Source: Physella acuta (Eukaryota; Mollusca; Gastropoda; Physidae). From it: a stretch of 64,000 nucleotides of DNA. The stretch is taken from NCBI RefSeq assembly GCF_028476545.1, contig NW_026733060.1, positions 1-64,000 of the forward strand, given 5' to 3'. The notes below the pieces were generated by a model. It saw only the letters and a program-made list of their open reading frames with translations. It did no database searches and was not told the origin of the DNA. The translations under genes were made by a program, and so were the position numbers. The first letter of the stretch is position 1, and every line of letters begins with the position of its first letter. Shown here piece after piece: positions 24,604 through 35,857 of this stretch.

Positions 24604-25420
24604 AATATGTATTAAATTTTAACGTACGTATTATGAAGTTTTTTTCTCTAAAACAGAAATCCAGAAAAGGAAATTTGTTATAATAAATTTAAAATAGGCC
24701 TAAATATTTTATTTCTTGTCTTGTATTTGAAAAATACTATTTTGTGTCAGCTTATTGCATTTTCCAAAACATTAAAAAACAAACCAACACATTTTAATAT
24801 TGAAAATGTTCTCTGTAAAATGAATTAGTGGCAGATTTAGTCGCAGATCCACTACTGTGATCGTTTTTTTTTAATTAGGCCTATTTAAAAACACATCAAC
24901 AGCATACCATGTTGTTAATTAATAATTGTATTCACTTTTAATATGTATTAATTTGTAAATCCATCTTCCATATTTTATCTAACTTTTATTCTCATTTGTA
25001 AAATACTTTGGTTTCATTACATAATCGAAAATATGCAAAATATGTTGACGTACTTGTTTTAAATTGCAAATAAAGGTATTAAAAAATATCTACATTTTTT
25101 TTTTTATCAACAGATCATTAAGTGTGAGAAATTTCTTAAGAGATTTTGAAACCCAAACTTATATAAAAACAATATATAACCAGGCCAGATACGATAATGC
25201 CCCATGTTGTCAACAATTTACACAACCGTCTTCCCCCCCCCCCCCCCCACACACACATACACATAAAAATAAACTACTTAATTCTGTTTGTATTTATGAC
25301 ATAACTGTCACTATTATTGCTAGTATTACTGCCCAAGATATATGTTAAAAAATTCTAGACCAACACACATTTCATGCAAGTTTTAGAACTTTGAGTAAAG
25401 CAGGAAACATCGGAAAATAA
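24604..25420. other. AT-rich intergenic DNA upstream of the Hox gene
   Basis: Only a C-tract followed by a short CA run (about 25230-25265) stands out. Confidence 0.55.
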
Positions 25421-26186
25421 ACCGGGAGTGATCTCCCCTAAACTTTCTCGAAAATTCTTATAAAAAACAACAGGGGATGGGAACTCGGGCTATAGACATG
25501 ATTTTTAATCCATTTTAAATACTTAAAGTTTTAAAAGTAGAATAAAATCTCGTAGACAAAAGAATTCCACACCAAGTGAACGCCAAATAAAAAAGTGCAT
25601 AATAGTGCGCAATATTATTAGTACTTTAAAAATTTACATTAGTTTTTTGAGAAATCGGAAGTAGCGTAAATTACTACTTCCGGTCAATGGAAATTACTCA
25701 AAATTTAAAACCAGGTAGAGAGTTAAATCTTTTACTTACATGTGAAATTTCATTTATCTATCTGAAATAGTACTCAAATTATAGGCTTTTGAAAAATTCA
25801 AAGTAGAAAAAGTGCCACTTCCGGTTATCGGAAATCGCTCAAAAGTTGATACGGATCTACGATTTTGATAAAATACTTATATATGAAATTTCATCAACCT
25901 TGCTGTAACGGTACTCAAGTTATCGTGTTTACATACAGACAGACAGACACACACACACACACAGACACACAGACATACGGACAGAATCACAAAGCCCAGT
26001 TTTTCAGAATGGATTACGCATAAAACCTCTTAATTTTGATAAATCTGGATTGGTAATTTTTGCCCGATTAAAATAAGTCCTCTATACTTCTGAGGTGTAA
26101 TACGGTGAAAATTGTTAAAATTTCAAGTGATTTTTGTGCACGATTACAATACTTTCTCTATACTTCGTATATAATAGAAAGTAAAA
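25421..26186 (+). mobile_element. Unclassified dispersed repeat, family 1, copy A (longest)
   Basis: Starts CGGGAGTGATCTCCCCTAAA (a short hairpin GGGAG/CTCCC) and ends TACTTTCT...AGAAAGTAAAA, which forms a terminal hairpin. An internal CAGA/CACA microsatellite lies at about 25935-25985, preceded by a phrase in both full copies reading ACGGTACTCAAGTTATCG. Copies B (51385) and C (59165) share the same order. It carries no coding frame and no clear target duplication, so its class is open. Confidence 0.75.
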
Positions 26187-26228
26187 ATTGAAAAGCATAT
26201 ATTGAGCTTAGTAAAAAAAAAATGGAAC

Positions 26229-26516
26229 AGTGTGGTCGGGTGTTTGAAATTTTGACTATTAGCCTGAAAGCCTCGCGTTCGAATCCCGTGCTTTTGTCCG
26301 TAGGATGTCCTTAAGTCCATGCAGTACTGATGAGTACCTGACTCAGATTTAGGAAAGTAAGGTGGCTGGGCATAATGCTGCCCACAATATTCCCCTGTAT
26401 GCAAAGTTGCTGGGCATAATGCTGCCCACAATATCCCCCCGTATGCCCGAGACATTGAAACATAACCACACTACTTCGTCTATGCCAAATGTCTTGGGAA
26501 CGAAAAGCAAAAGATA
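26229..26516 (+). mobile_element. tRNA-derived SINE (Meta-SINE-like)
   Basis: A pol III B box GCGTTCGAATCCC lies at 26275-26287, with a weak A box at about 26231-26245. Then comes the phrase GAGTACCTGACTCAG...GGAAAGTAAGG, typical of a widespread core in mollusc SINEs. The block CTGGGCATAATGCTGCCCAC is duplicated in tandem with a period of about 45 bp (26376-26452). Confidence 0.75.
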
Positions 26517-26519
26517 ATG

Positions 26520-27244
26520 ATGACGGTAGCCTCAATGACATTTTATAACAAAATAGCAAACCACCCCAACCTTACCTCAGGAGTGTTGTAAAATACAAAG
26601 TCTACATGATCGCACTTAAGGGGGATGGGTGGGTGAGGAGGAGGTTGGCAACCCTTTTGTTTACATTTTAAAATGTGTTCTCTTCGACGTGTTTTTGTTT
26701 TTGTTTTTTTCTTGGAAGACTGAACGAGTCTTTTTAGTACTGGTCTCCTAACTCTCACTACAATACAACAAAATTTCTAAGCCAATTTTTTTTTAAAGTA
26801 ATTGGATTTTTTTGTTGTTGAAATTTTAGAGTCTAGATATACCATCGCCTATCACTCCATACAATGGCTAGGCAATTGTTGCGATTTTCATTCATGTCAA
26901 GTGTATTTAGCCTTTCTAGTGTCATTGCCGAACTAGTGATGAGGTTCAGACAAGGCGAATTTCAGAATATCTTGTTTGTTTTTTTAATCTACACTAAATG
27001 TTCTTAAATCCGATCAGCGTTCATCTCTTAACAAAAACAAAGTATCAAGTAATGTAATTTTCATTTTCTTCACAAGAGTTTAAGACCCCTCCCCCCCCCC
27101 CACTACTTTCAACCCCACCCCAAAAGATTTACCTGTCACCCCTCCCCAATTGTATTAGCCTTTAACAGGTTACTTAAAATAAAATTTACTAATGCAATTC
27201 TACAAAAAGCATGTTAGTTTTCGTTGAAATAAAGCTACAATTAG
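26520..27244. other. Intergenic sequence without gene
   Basis: Contains a poly-C tract at about 27088-27100 and a few T runs. Nothing coding is recognised. Confidence 0.55.
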
Positions 27245-27376
27245 TGAATGAAAGTAGGCTACAAGTAAGAAAGAAATATTACTATTGTAAATCTGTATCA
27301 GTCCTCACAAGCCGGTGATGAAAACTGTAATACTAAAGCGAACACACAACTGACGCTGTAAATTACATGTCTAAGG
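27245..27376 (+). repeat. Dispersed repeat, family 2, copy 1
   Basis: TGAATGAAAGTAGGCTACAA through AATTACATGTCTAAG is nearly identical to 53991-54127 in the same orientation. Both copies end in A-rich sequence, as retroposed SINE/LINE tails do. Confidence 0.8.
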
Positions 27377-27711
27377 CGAAAAAGAAAAAAAGAAAAATTA
27401 GTGACTAATTCGAACTCCTTGACGATATTTTAGGGTGGTGGTGCAGACAATTTTTTAGGGCGGTGGTGCAGACTAAGGTGTAAATATTTGCTCGAATGAT
27501 GTCTATACATCAACGTGGTCTGGGCTCAACTTTTGTACACAATCTCTAGGTTCGCTAATTGTTAAGATTGGCAATGTGTCACGCTAATTGATATTGTCAA
27601 TGTTCTACTACACTTGCGATTGTCAGTATACCATCATTTCCCTTTTGACAAGCAAGAATAACTTGAAATTTAATAGTGACATGTTGACAAACTGATGTTG
27701 GAGGATAGAGA

Positions 27712-27785
27712 ATTCACGTGACGTACACACGTGATGTACACACGTGACGTACACAAAGGACGTACACAAACGACGTACACATGTT
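27712..27785. repeat. 15-bp ACGTACACA tandem repeat
   Basis: CACGTGACGTACACA-type units are repeated about five times. CACGTG E-boxes are created in the first copies. Confidence 0.85.
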
Positions 27786-28229
27786 GGAAAATCGGGAATG
27801 GTAAAGGGACAAAGATAAAGAATACAGACTAGCTGTCAGAAAATGTGACTAACCTGTGTGTACAAGTGTACATATAGCTCTAGTACACTAATCTGGATAA
27901 ATACATACATGATACGATATTGGAATATAAAGCAGCGATACAGATAAACTTTTATTCCGGTGCCAGCAATATGTCTTAGTGTTTCCATGGATCTGTTGTT
28001 TTGTCACTCTAATTCCTACTGATGCAATTTGTTTGTTTGTTTGTCTGTCTTATTCTTCTATTGTCTGCTGATGTATAGACTATAAATGTTATTTCCCAGG
28101 GCAATAAACTTAAAATAGATACACATTCAGAATACAATGTATTCTAGACGTAGAGGGTACTTTATTTTTTTCTTTTAGAAAGGAATAACTAGTACTAAAT
28201 GATCTATCCCAACTTGTGGTCTGTACTGT

Positions 28230-28330
28230 ACCCTAAAAATCACATAAACTCTAACGTATATCTTAATAACATAAACTCTAACGTATATCTCAACAATCAC
28301 ATACACTCTTACATATATCCCAATAAATCC
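28230..28330. repeat. About 30-bp tandem repeat, 3 copies
   Basis: CACATAAACTCTAACGTATATC is repeated with small changes. Confidence 0.85.
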
Positions 28331-28621
28331 CATCAACAAAGACAACTATCCCTTTAATCCCTGAACAACCGCCCATTGAAGCACACTCTCCTATATTCTC
28401 TAATCCTAGAACAAGCTTAAGGTCCTCTAATACTTCATTCAACAAAACCATTCTATTTGTGTGTTCGGGAAAACCCAAACCTACCCCGCCAAATAAAAAA
28501 CTCGACTCTGGAGATCGTCGCTTGTGGCACGAGTTTGTACCTAAATATAGATTAGGCAGGGGTGTCGTTGTCTAGATCTGGTAGCAGGTCTGACAAATTT
28601 ATGGGATCTCGGGTTTCTACT

Positions 28622-30505
28622 CGCTGTGTTGGGCTGGGGTCGGTGTGTGAGGCGGGGGTCGGTGTGTGAGGCTGGGGTCGGTGTGTGAGGCGGGGGTCGG
28701 TGTGTGAGGCTGGGGTCGCTTTGCTGTGTGAGGCGGGGGTCGGTGTGTGAGGCTGGGGTCGGTGTGTGAGGCGGGGGTCGGTGTGTGAGGCTGGGGTCGC
28801 TTTGCTGTGTGAGGCGGGGGTCGCTATGTGATGCTGGGGTCGGTGTGTGAGGCTGTGTGAGGCTAGCGTCGGTGTGTGAGGCTGGGGTCGGTGTGTGAGG
28901 CTGGGGTCGGTGTGTGAGGCTGGGGTCGGTGTGTGAGGCTGGGGTCGCTGTGTGATGCTGGGGTCGCTGTGTGAGGCTGTGTGAGGCTGGGGTCGGTGTG
29001 TGAGGCTGGGGTCGGTGTGTGAGGCTGGGGTCGGTGTGTGAGACTGGGGTCGGTGTGTGAGGCGGGGGTCGGTGTGTGAGGCTGGGGTCGCTGTGTGATG
29101 CTGTGTGAGGCTGGGGTCGGTGTGTGAGGCTGGGGTCGGTGTGTGAGGCTGGGGTCGGTGTGTGAGACTGGGGTCGGTGTGTGAGGCTGGGGTCGGTGTG
29201 TGAGGCTGGGGTCGCTGTGTGATGCTGGGGTCGCTGTGTGAGGCTGTGTGAGGCTGGGGTCGGTGTGTGAGGCTGGGGTCGGTGTGTGAGGCTGGGGTCG
29301 GTGTGTGAGGCTGGGGTCGGTGTGTGAGACTGGGGTCGGTGTGTGAGGCGGGGGTCGCTGTGTGAGGCTGTGTGAGGCTGGGGTCGGTGTGTGAGGCTGG
29401 GGTCGGTGTGTGAGGCTGGGGTCGGTGTGTGAGACTGGGGTCGGTGTGTGAGGCGGGGGTCGGTGTGTGAGGCGGGGGTCGGTGTGTGAGGCTGGGGTCG
29501 GTGTGTGAGGCTGTGTGATGCGGGGGTAGGTGTGGGAGGCTGGGGTCGGTGTGTGAGGCTGGGGTCGGTGTGTGAGGCGGGGGTCGGTGTGTGAGGCGGG
29601 GGTCGCTGTGTGAGGCGGGGGTCGGTGTGTGAGGCGGGGGTCGCTGTGTGAGGCTGTGTGAGGCTGGGGTCGGTGTGTGAGGCTGGGGTCGGTGTGTGAG
29701 GCTGGGGTCGGTGTGTGAGACTGGGGTCGGTGTGTGAGGCGGGGGTCGGTGTGTGAGGCGGGGGTCGGTGTGTGAGGCGGGGGTCGGTGTGTGAGGCTGG
29801 GGTCGGTGTGTGAGGCTGGGGTCGCTGTGTGAGGCGGGGGTCGGTGTGTGAGGCTGGGGTCGCTGTGTGAGGCTGGGGTCGGTGTGTGAGGCTGAGATCG
29901 CTGTGTGAGGCTGGGGTCGGTGTGTGATGCTAGTGTGAGGCTGGGGTCGGTGTGTGAGGCTGGGGTCGCTGTGTGAGGCTGGGGTCGCTGTGTGAGACTG
30001 GGGTCGGTGTGTGATGCTAGTGTGAGGCTGGGGTCGGTGTGTGAGGCTGGGGTCGCTGTGTGAGGCTGGGGTCGCTGTGTGAGACTGGGGTCGGTGTGTG
30101 ATGCTAGTGTGAGACTGGGGTCGGTGTGTGATGCTAGTGTGAGGCTGGGGTCGGTGTGTGAGGCTGGGGTCGGTGTGTGAGGCTGGGGTCGCTGTGTGAG
30201 GCTGTGTGAGGCTGGGGTCGGTGTGTGGGGCGGGGGTCGCTGTGTGAGGCTGGGGTCGGTGTGTGAGGCGGGGGTCCCTGTGTGAGGCGGGGGTCGGTGT
30301 GTGAGGCGGGGGTCCCTGTGTGAGGCGGGGGTCCCTGTGTGATGCTGGGGGTAGGTGTGGGAGGCTGGGGTCGATGTGTGAGGCTGGGGTCGCTGTGGGA
30401 GGCGGGGGTCGGTGTGTGAGGCTGGGGGTCCCTGTGTGAGGCGGGGGTCGGTGTGTTAGGCTGGGGTCGGTGTGTGAAGATGAGGTCCGTGTGAGGCTGG
30501 GCTCA
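28622..30505. repeat. 19-bp G-rich minisatellite, about 95 units
   Basis: The unit is GGGGTCGGTGTGTGAGGCT. Variants GCT/GCG/GAC, GGTGTG/GCTGTG and truncated units (GAGGCTGTGT) recur in fixed successions, giving a higher-order pattern. All four-G runs are on the plus strand. No reading frame with a start is conserved. Confidence 0.97.
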
Positions 30506-30514
30506 CTTGACTTT

Positions 30515-31290
30515 TTTCGGGTTCGGGGCGAACTAAATATTTATCGGGGGGGGGGGGGGGGGGGGGAGGATTAGACTACCTTTTCAAGTTTGGCCTGCAA
30601 GAAGCAAGACCAGTCTCTATAATCAGACCGTGTTGTCAAAATAAAATATATATAGTGTTTGTAAAATATTACTATTTACGCTTTCGCTTTTTTAAATTGC
30701 ATTTTGAATTTTGTACTAGGCTATCTGCATATTCAAGTATCTATCTATTTTACAATTTATATATATTTAAATATAATATGTCTGTTTAATTTTAAATACT
30801 GTTTGTAATTTTCAATGCTATCTGCAGGCTATACTTCAACGCTCTATATTTCATTTTTGCATGTCTAATTCAACAATCACCTATACTTAAATGCCATGTT
30901 TTGAATTTTAACAATCTGTTATGTTTCAACGATGTGTTTTGTATTTCAACAATGTCCGTATACTTTTGCGTACGTTTGTAAATTTTAATACCATATCATG
31001 TATGTATGCTTCCAGATTGGTGTACACAAGGTACATGTACACTTGTACACACAGATTAGTTATATTTCTATAGAGCAAGTCTGTAATCTTGTTGACAATG
31101 TATACTGACCTTTAACCTATGATAAACACACCATGACACCTACACACGTAACACAGCATAGGACACAAATACCGACACACTAACTTGCTTTATTCTTCTG
31201 TCTTATATAAATAGTGTATTCTTCTTTTCTTTCCTCCAGGCCACCCCCCTCCCCCAGTTGATGTCTACAGTTGATGGCTGAGGTAAACAG
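30515..31290. other. Poly-G tract and AT-rich intergenic DNA
   Basis: A G run of more than 20 bases lies at about 30546-30567. The rest is AT rich without recognisable features. Confidence 0.6.
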
Positions 31291-31294
31291 ACGA

Positions 31295-31352
31295 ACTACC
31301 ACCCCCGGGGGGCGGGGAGTAAAACAATCACAGCTCACAGATACATACAGTG
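31295..31352. repeat. Dispersed repeat fragment, copy 2 (partner at 5508)
   Basis: CCCCCGGGGGGCGGGGAGTA followed by AAACAATCAC and GTGGCTTCATTTAG matches the left-hand copy. Confidence 0.45.
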
Positions 31353-31354
31353 GC

Positions 31355-31775
31355 TTCATTTAGTTGGTGAGTAGATATTGTCGGGAAGTTCTAGGGACAA
31401 AAAACAACAACAGTTATTTAGTTTGTTAGTTCTTATTATCTAGAAGTTCTAAGGAAAAAAAAAGAACAACAGCCATTCGTGATTTTAAATTGCGCATAAG
31501 GTCTAGGGACCTAAAACAGACATTTAGTTGGTGAATTTAGATTGTCGTAAAAATTCCAGGGGCATAAAAAAACAACAACAAAAAAACATATTTCGTTTGT
31601 GAGCTTACACTGATCATAAGTGAAGTTCAAGTGACCTACAGTGATCTTTATTCTACAGATCATTTTGTCGAAAAGTTCTAGAGAATTTAAACACAGACAT
31701 TTAACGTGTTAATACAAATTGTCAAGAAGTTCTAGGCACATGCTATAGACATTTAGTTAGGTACCTACAATAGAA
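31355..31775. repeat. Degenerate 60-70 bp tandem repeat, about 6 copies
   Basis: CATTTAGTTGGTGAGT...TTGTCGGGAAGTTCTAGGGA and an A-rich spacer recur with strong divergence. Confidence 0.7.
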
Positions 31776-31950
31776 ACGCGTGTCTTTAAGCTGGGGTGGC
31801 TACTTGTGTTTAGTCGGTGGTTGTAATGGGTGGATGTAACGGGTGGCTGTTGTGGACGGGTTTTGTGAAGTGAAATAGTGTGCTACGATTGGGCAACATG
31901 TGGGTGCGGTGCTTGGGTTTTGTTGGTAGATGTTTTCGTTCAGTGATGTG

Positions 31951-32086
31951 CAGTGGCGTAGCCAGGAATTGGTAATTGATGGGGTACAAACATTTTTTCA
32001 TATGTTTACAATCCTATACATATATATAGAGAGGGGTCCATGGGAGGGGTTATAATCCGCCCTAAACCCCCTTGCCTACGCAACTG
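31951..32086. mobile_element. hAT-like MITE, 136 bp
   Basis: Terminal inverted repeats CAGTGGCGTAGCCAGG (left) and CAGTTGCGTAGGCAAGG (right, read inward). Flanking octamers GTGATGTG (31943-31950) and GTTATGTG (32087-32094) match at 7 of 8 bases, the target-duplication length of hAT elements. It has no coding capacity. Confidence 0.7.
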
Positions 32087-32540
32087 GTTATGTGTATTAC
32101 AACTGTGATTGTATTAAGGGCAATTAACCATAAAATCGGCTAACACTAAGGGAATAATTTGGTTGGCCGTACCCCAGTGAGTACAGTAACCCCTCCAGAT
32201 TTAACGCCCCTGCCATACAACAAATTCAAAACTGAGAACAACTCGATAATCTTTGTGATATGCCTTCAACTTACAAACGTCTTTTAATTTTATGTTTTAG
32301 TATATCACATATATATTTTTTTTATTTCATCTTCGATATTAAGTATTTTACAACACATCAAAGTAAATAAAACATCACTGTTGCCCGTTATTTTTTTATC
32401 TTTAGAGAAAGAAAAAGTCGCTACTCTACTTGTGCCGACTAAATATAAAAGACATTAGTTCTGAGTTTACTGCCAATGCAAGTATTTCAACACATCTTAA
32501 ATCCGAACGAAATGGAATTTATATAGAAAATATATACTTT

Positions 32541-32632
32541 TAATAGTTTCCGCCCCCCCCCCCAAATTTTAGTCCGCCCCCTCGAAAATTTCAAGTGCCC
32601 CCATCGGAGCAAAAAGTCTGGAAGAAACACTG
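32541..32632. mobile_element. MITE fragment with CAGTGTTTCTT end, copy 1
   Basis: The right end read inward is CAGTGTTTCTTCCAGACTTT, followed by C/G-tract-rich sequence and AAATTTTAGTCCG. It is shared with 49516-49633. CAGTGTTTC is a common hAT-type terminus. The left end is not identified. Confidence 0.5.
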
Positions 32633-32639
32633 GTCTTGT

Positions 32640-33335
32640 TGACGTAGCAATAAAAACAAACTCTACTTCCCCTACTAAACTAAATAATTATTGTAAGCAC
32701 AGTAGTATTTTGCTACAAAATCTTAAACAAAAAAAAAACTAGAATTATTTTAGTAGCTTGTCGGCCGAGGTTCTATGGTCACGTGATCAGAACAGAACAA
32801 TAGTCAAGAACAATCGGTCTGCTCCATCTGTCTTGTGTCTTCAAGACGGAGAAAAAATCGATCACATGATTCAAACAAAAGGTAACTTTATGAAGCATGC
32901 GGGGATGGACAAATACGATACGATACACCGCTGATTCCATTCACGATACGATACCATGCCGGTTCCATTCAACGCAAGCGAAGGTAATGAAGAAATATGT
33001 GAAATCGATTCCTCAATCTGTGTTTTGGAAACTCGATATTTTCTGTTGAAAGACTTCCACTTGCAGGGGTTCTGATACTTGTGTTGAATACCTCGAGGGG
33101 TTCTCAAAGTTTGTCCCTAGCATCACGACATTTTACACAATATAATCTTTAACTATTCGTATTGTTGGAAGAAAATGTAGGACAAAGATGAATTACTTTG
33201 TGAGATCGTGTACCAGATATTTTAGTTTTGTAATTTTGTTTGGGCTCCGTACCAGATACACATTTGTTTTCTGCATTGAGCAACTTTGTAGGCTATGAGT
33301 GAAGTTGTTTTAGCTCCTTTCTTGTAAGAAAATTA
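32640..33335. other. Intergenic sequence, no gene recognised
   Basis: GATACGATAC-type words recur at 32905-32960 and again near 33860-33975, suggesting an old interspersed element, but no ends or frames were found. Confidence 0.4.
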
Positions 33336-33751
33336 CACTGTTGTGAACACACGGACACGCCTTTACAGGTGATCCAGTGCGTCACGCAACATACAAGACA
33401 AACAACCACAAACGGGTTACAAAAACAGGACTAAATAAAACAAAGGCATGGTGAACACTAAAAAGAGTTATAAATCCTATTTACATTATCTACACAAACA
33501 CAGGCTATTCTAAATACTAAACACAAACTAGTACACGGTACAGTGGCTATATAAAAGTACACAGAACAAACCTGCAGTAACCTAGAACTGGACTGAACTG
33601 AGGTAAAACACACGTTTTAACACACCTTAGAAACACGTACACAAAAACTTACAAACGCGAATATCGTTACCTGACTGACACAACTCGCCGCACGAGGATT
33701 GAACATGGATAGGGTACAAAGTACAAACAACATTCACCCCCACTTATTTCA
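33336..33751 (-). mobile_element. LTR-like fossil repeat, copy 1
   Basis: Copy of the segment at 62818-63234, about 416 bp. On the minus strand it has TG...CA-type ends and a TATA-like TTTTATATAG, consistent with a solo LTR of a retrotransposon. There is no internal coding region nearby. The class assignment is tentative and it is an inactive remnant. Confidence 0.5.
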
Positions 33752-34254
33752 CTTCGTTTTATTCACTACATATACAATTCCATGATTTAGCTAAACCCGG
33801 CTCTTTAAGTAAAACTCAACTTTATATTATTGTTGCGTTGAAGAGTTGAGCGATCCCATTAGTAATCGTTCACCGATACCATCAACACTTCGGTGAATTT
33901 TACAAGTTTTAAAATATCACATCGGTACTCGCTATTCAACGATACCAGCAGTACTCTTGGCTGGACGATACCTATGGCACTGAAGACTAAGAACAATGCC
34001 CTGCTCCTTCATCTAACACTAGCTAGGTACTTCTGGCGTAAAGCGATGTATTTTGGTTATTTAATATTATATACAAGTACTGTTTTGATACAATATAACT
34101 TAACCTAATTACTCATTAATTTAAATTAAAAATAGCTTATTTAAAAACAACGTATTAACTTTACAAAGAGGAGTCTTGACTCATTAGCAATTAAAAAAGG
34201 CTACTCCGTACCCCCACCTCACCCCCCCCCCCCCCCCCCCCGCACACACACACA

Positions 34255-34398
34255 GAGGTTTGCCACAGTACAATCTAAAGAGACAGTTTGATGGCCGGCC
34301 GGTCCAGTAAACTTCACGCCGACCAGAATACCGTCTCCGTCAACCAAGTGGCTGGTGTCCCACGTGATGACAGTGTCAGTGCCACCTCTCGTATGTGT
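34255..34398 (-). pseudogene. Coding-like fragment of unknown origin
   Basis: One minus-strand frame gives about 45 residues with protein-like composition, including GGTDTVITWDTSHLVDGDG and then VGVKFTGPAGHQTVSL. It is bounded on both sides by homopolymer C/G tracts (34222-34241 and 34399-34414) rather than by splice sites. I do not recognise a family. The plus strand is also open here (MAGRSSKLHADQ...), so GC-rich chance frames are possible. It may be a gene relic or an exon of an unknown gene. Confidence 0.3.
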
Positions 34399-34414
34399 CC
34401 CCCCCCCCCCCCCC

Positions 34415-34610
34415 GGGCCCGTCCCCTCCCCGTGTCACGGACACCGGATACCTGACGTCGCCGAGTAGGCATCTCACTAACCCACGGAGCGAGAAGAACC
34501 CCAGTAGCGGGGGGAGGTATCGATGACGTTACACAGGGGGGACCTCACAAATAACGATGTGGCAGGTCCAAGTCCCAACCCCGTGGGCGGGATGGTGGGG
34601 GTGGGGCGCG
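34415..34610. other. GC-rich unique sequence
   Basis: CpG-containing, non-repetitive, with short open frames on both strands but no recognisable domain. It adjoins the coding-like fragment. Confidence 0.35.
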
Positions 34611-35039
34611 TGAAAACCTATACTCCTTTTTTTTCTCCCGTGGGTAAATTTGTCGATGTATTAAAAAAAAGTGTCGTTCTAAAAAGGTGGCGAGATTAAA
34701 GACGGGATAGAAATTGATTTAAGAAAAAAGTAAACAATGCCTACCCTGTAGAAAGACTATTTTACTTATGCCGAAAATAGCATATATAAACATATTTATT
34801 CTCTCATAGTATGTAGGCATACGCATGTATGTGTATGTATCAATAGTATCAGTGTTCTAACAAAAAATTGTATACTAGAAAGTAAACAAGTTGAATATTT
34901 ACATTGTTATCCCTGTATAGCCATAAAGAAAAGCAACCAACATGTTTGGTTTTGTAATTAAACACAAGCCATCAATTACCCCACCTGGAGTTAAAGAAGA
35001 AGACGTTCTCTTACAAAGACGATGCCGTTTTTCTAAAGA

Positions 35040-35470
35040 AGTCCGCGGTTTTTAAACTATTTTATTTTTGTGTTTTTCTTCGACGCGGCCTGTTGTTTTG
35101 CTAAAAGCCCGTTCTAGCTAAGCCGACGTGAGCAGGGTGTAATGTGTTTTAAATACCTAAACCTCCACGAACTAGATGTGGTTGTTCCACGTGTGGCACA
35201 GCCACATCCAGTTTTTTTTTTCTAGAAACAGCGCGAGCCTCATGTCTGGTAAAGCATTGATCGTCTGCTTGTCTGTTGGGGCAGCAGACTGGTTTGTTCG
35301 TTAGATAAACTCATCGACAATCGCGCGTCCCGGGTCGGTTCCAGAGCTTGTCGAGAGATTCCAGAAACCCGGCTGTATGATTGAGGCGATAATCGCCCGA
35401 TTAAAATGACATAACTTTGGGCCGGAATCGAATCTGCAGTTTTGGAACGATTTTTTCATACGCCTGAAAA
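35040..35470. other. Unique island with a 13-bp palindrome
   Basis: Moderate GC, non-repetitive. Contains GGCGATAATCGCC at 35385-35397. Candidate regulatory sequence. Confidence 0.35.
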
Positions 35471-35857
35471 TTAGTGTTTTTTTTTCTCCTTGATTAGTAT
35501 CAACTGTGTTGAATTTTTTTTATTACAGGGATGTTTTTTTTTTTTTTTTACAAAGGTGAGGAGAGAAGACCTCAATTAACTGGACTTTAGCACGGGGGTT
35601 GTGTTGGGGGTTGTCTTACGGGTTGAGGTTGGATGGGGGTGGGGTGGGACAGAGGATGGGGTGGAACAAAGCCTTGGTGGAAAGACAATATGTGGTACAG
35701 TTGATCGTATAAACAGGGCGTAGAACTACACCACTGGTTAGAGTGGGTGTATTATTTAGCATACTATCCGTTGTTTGAAATGTTAAGTAAAGAGCAAAAA
35801 ATTAAGGTTATTGAATGTGATACGCTAAGAAACTGAGAATATATATATATATATATA

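Noticed and set aside
26275-26287. tRNA gene
   Set aside because: A B box is present, but the sequence does not fold as a tRNA and continues into a SINE body. The same holds for 56350-56396 and 60990-61034.
34742-34763. TACCCTGTAGA, identical to the first 11 bases of miR-10, a microRNA of Hox clusters
   Set aside because: The remaining bases do not match miR-10 (no TCCGAATTTG), and no hairpin with a complementary arm is present nearby.
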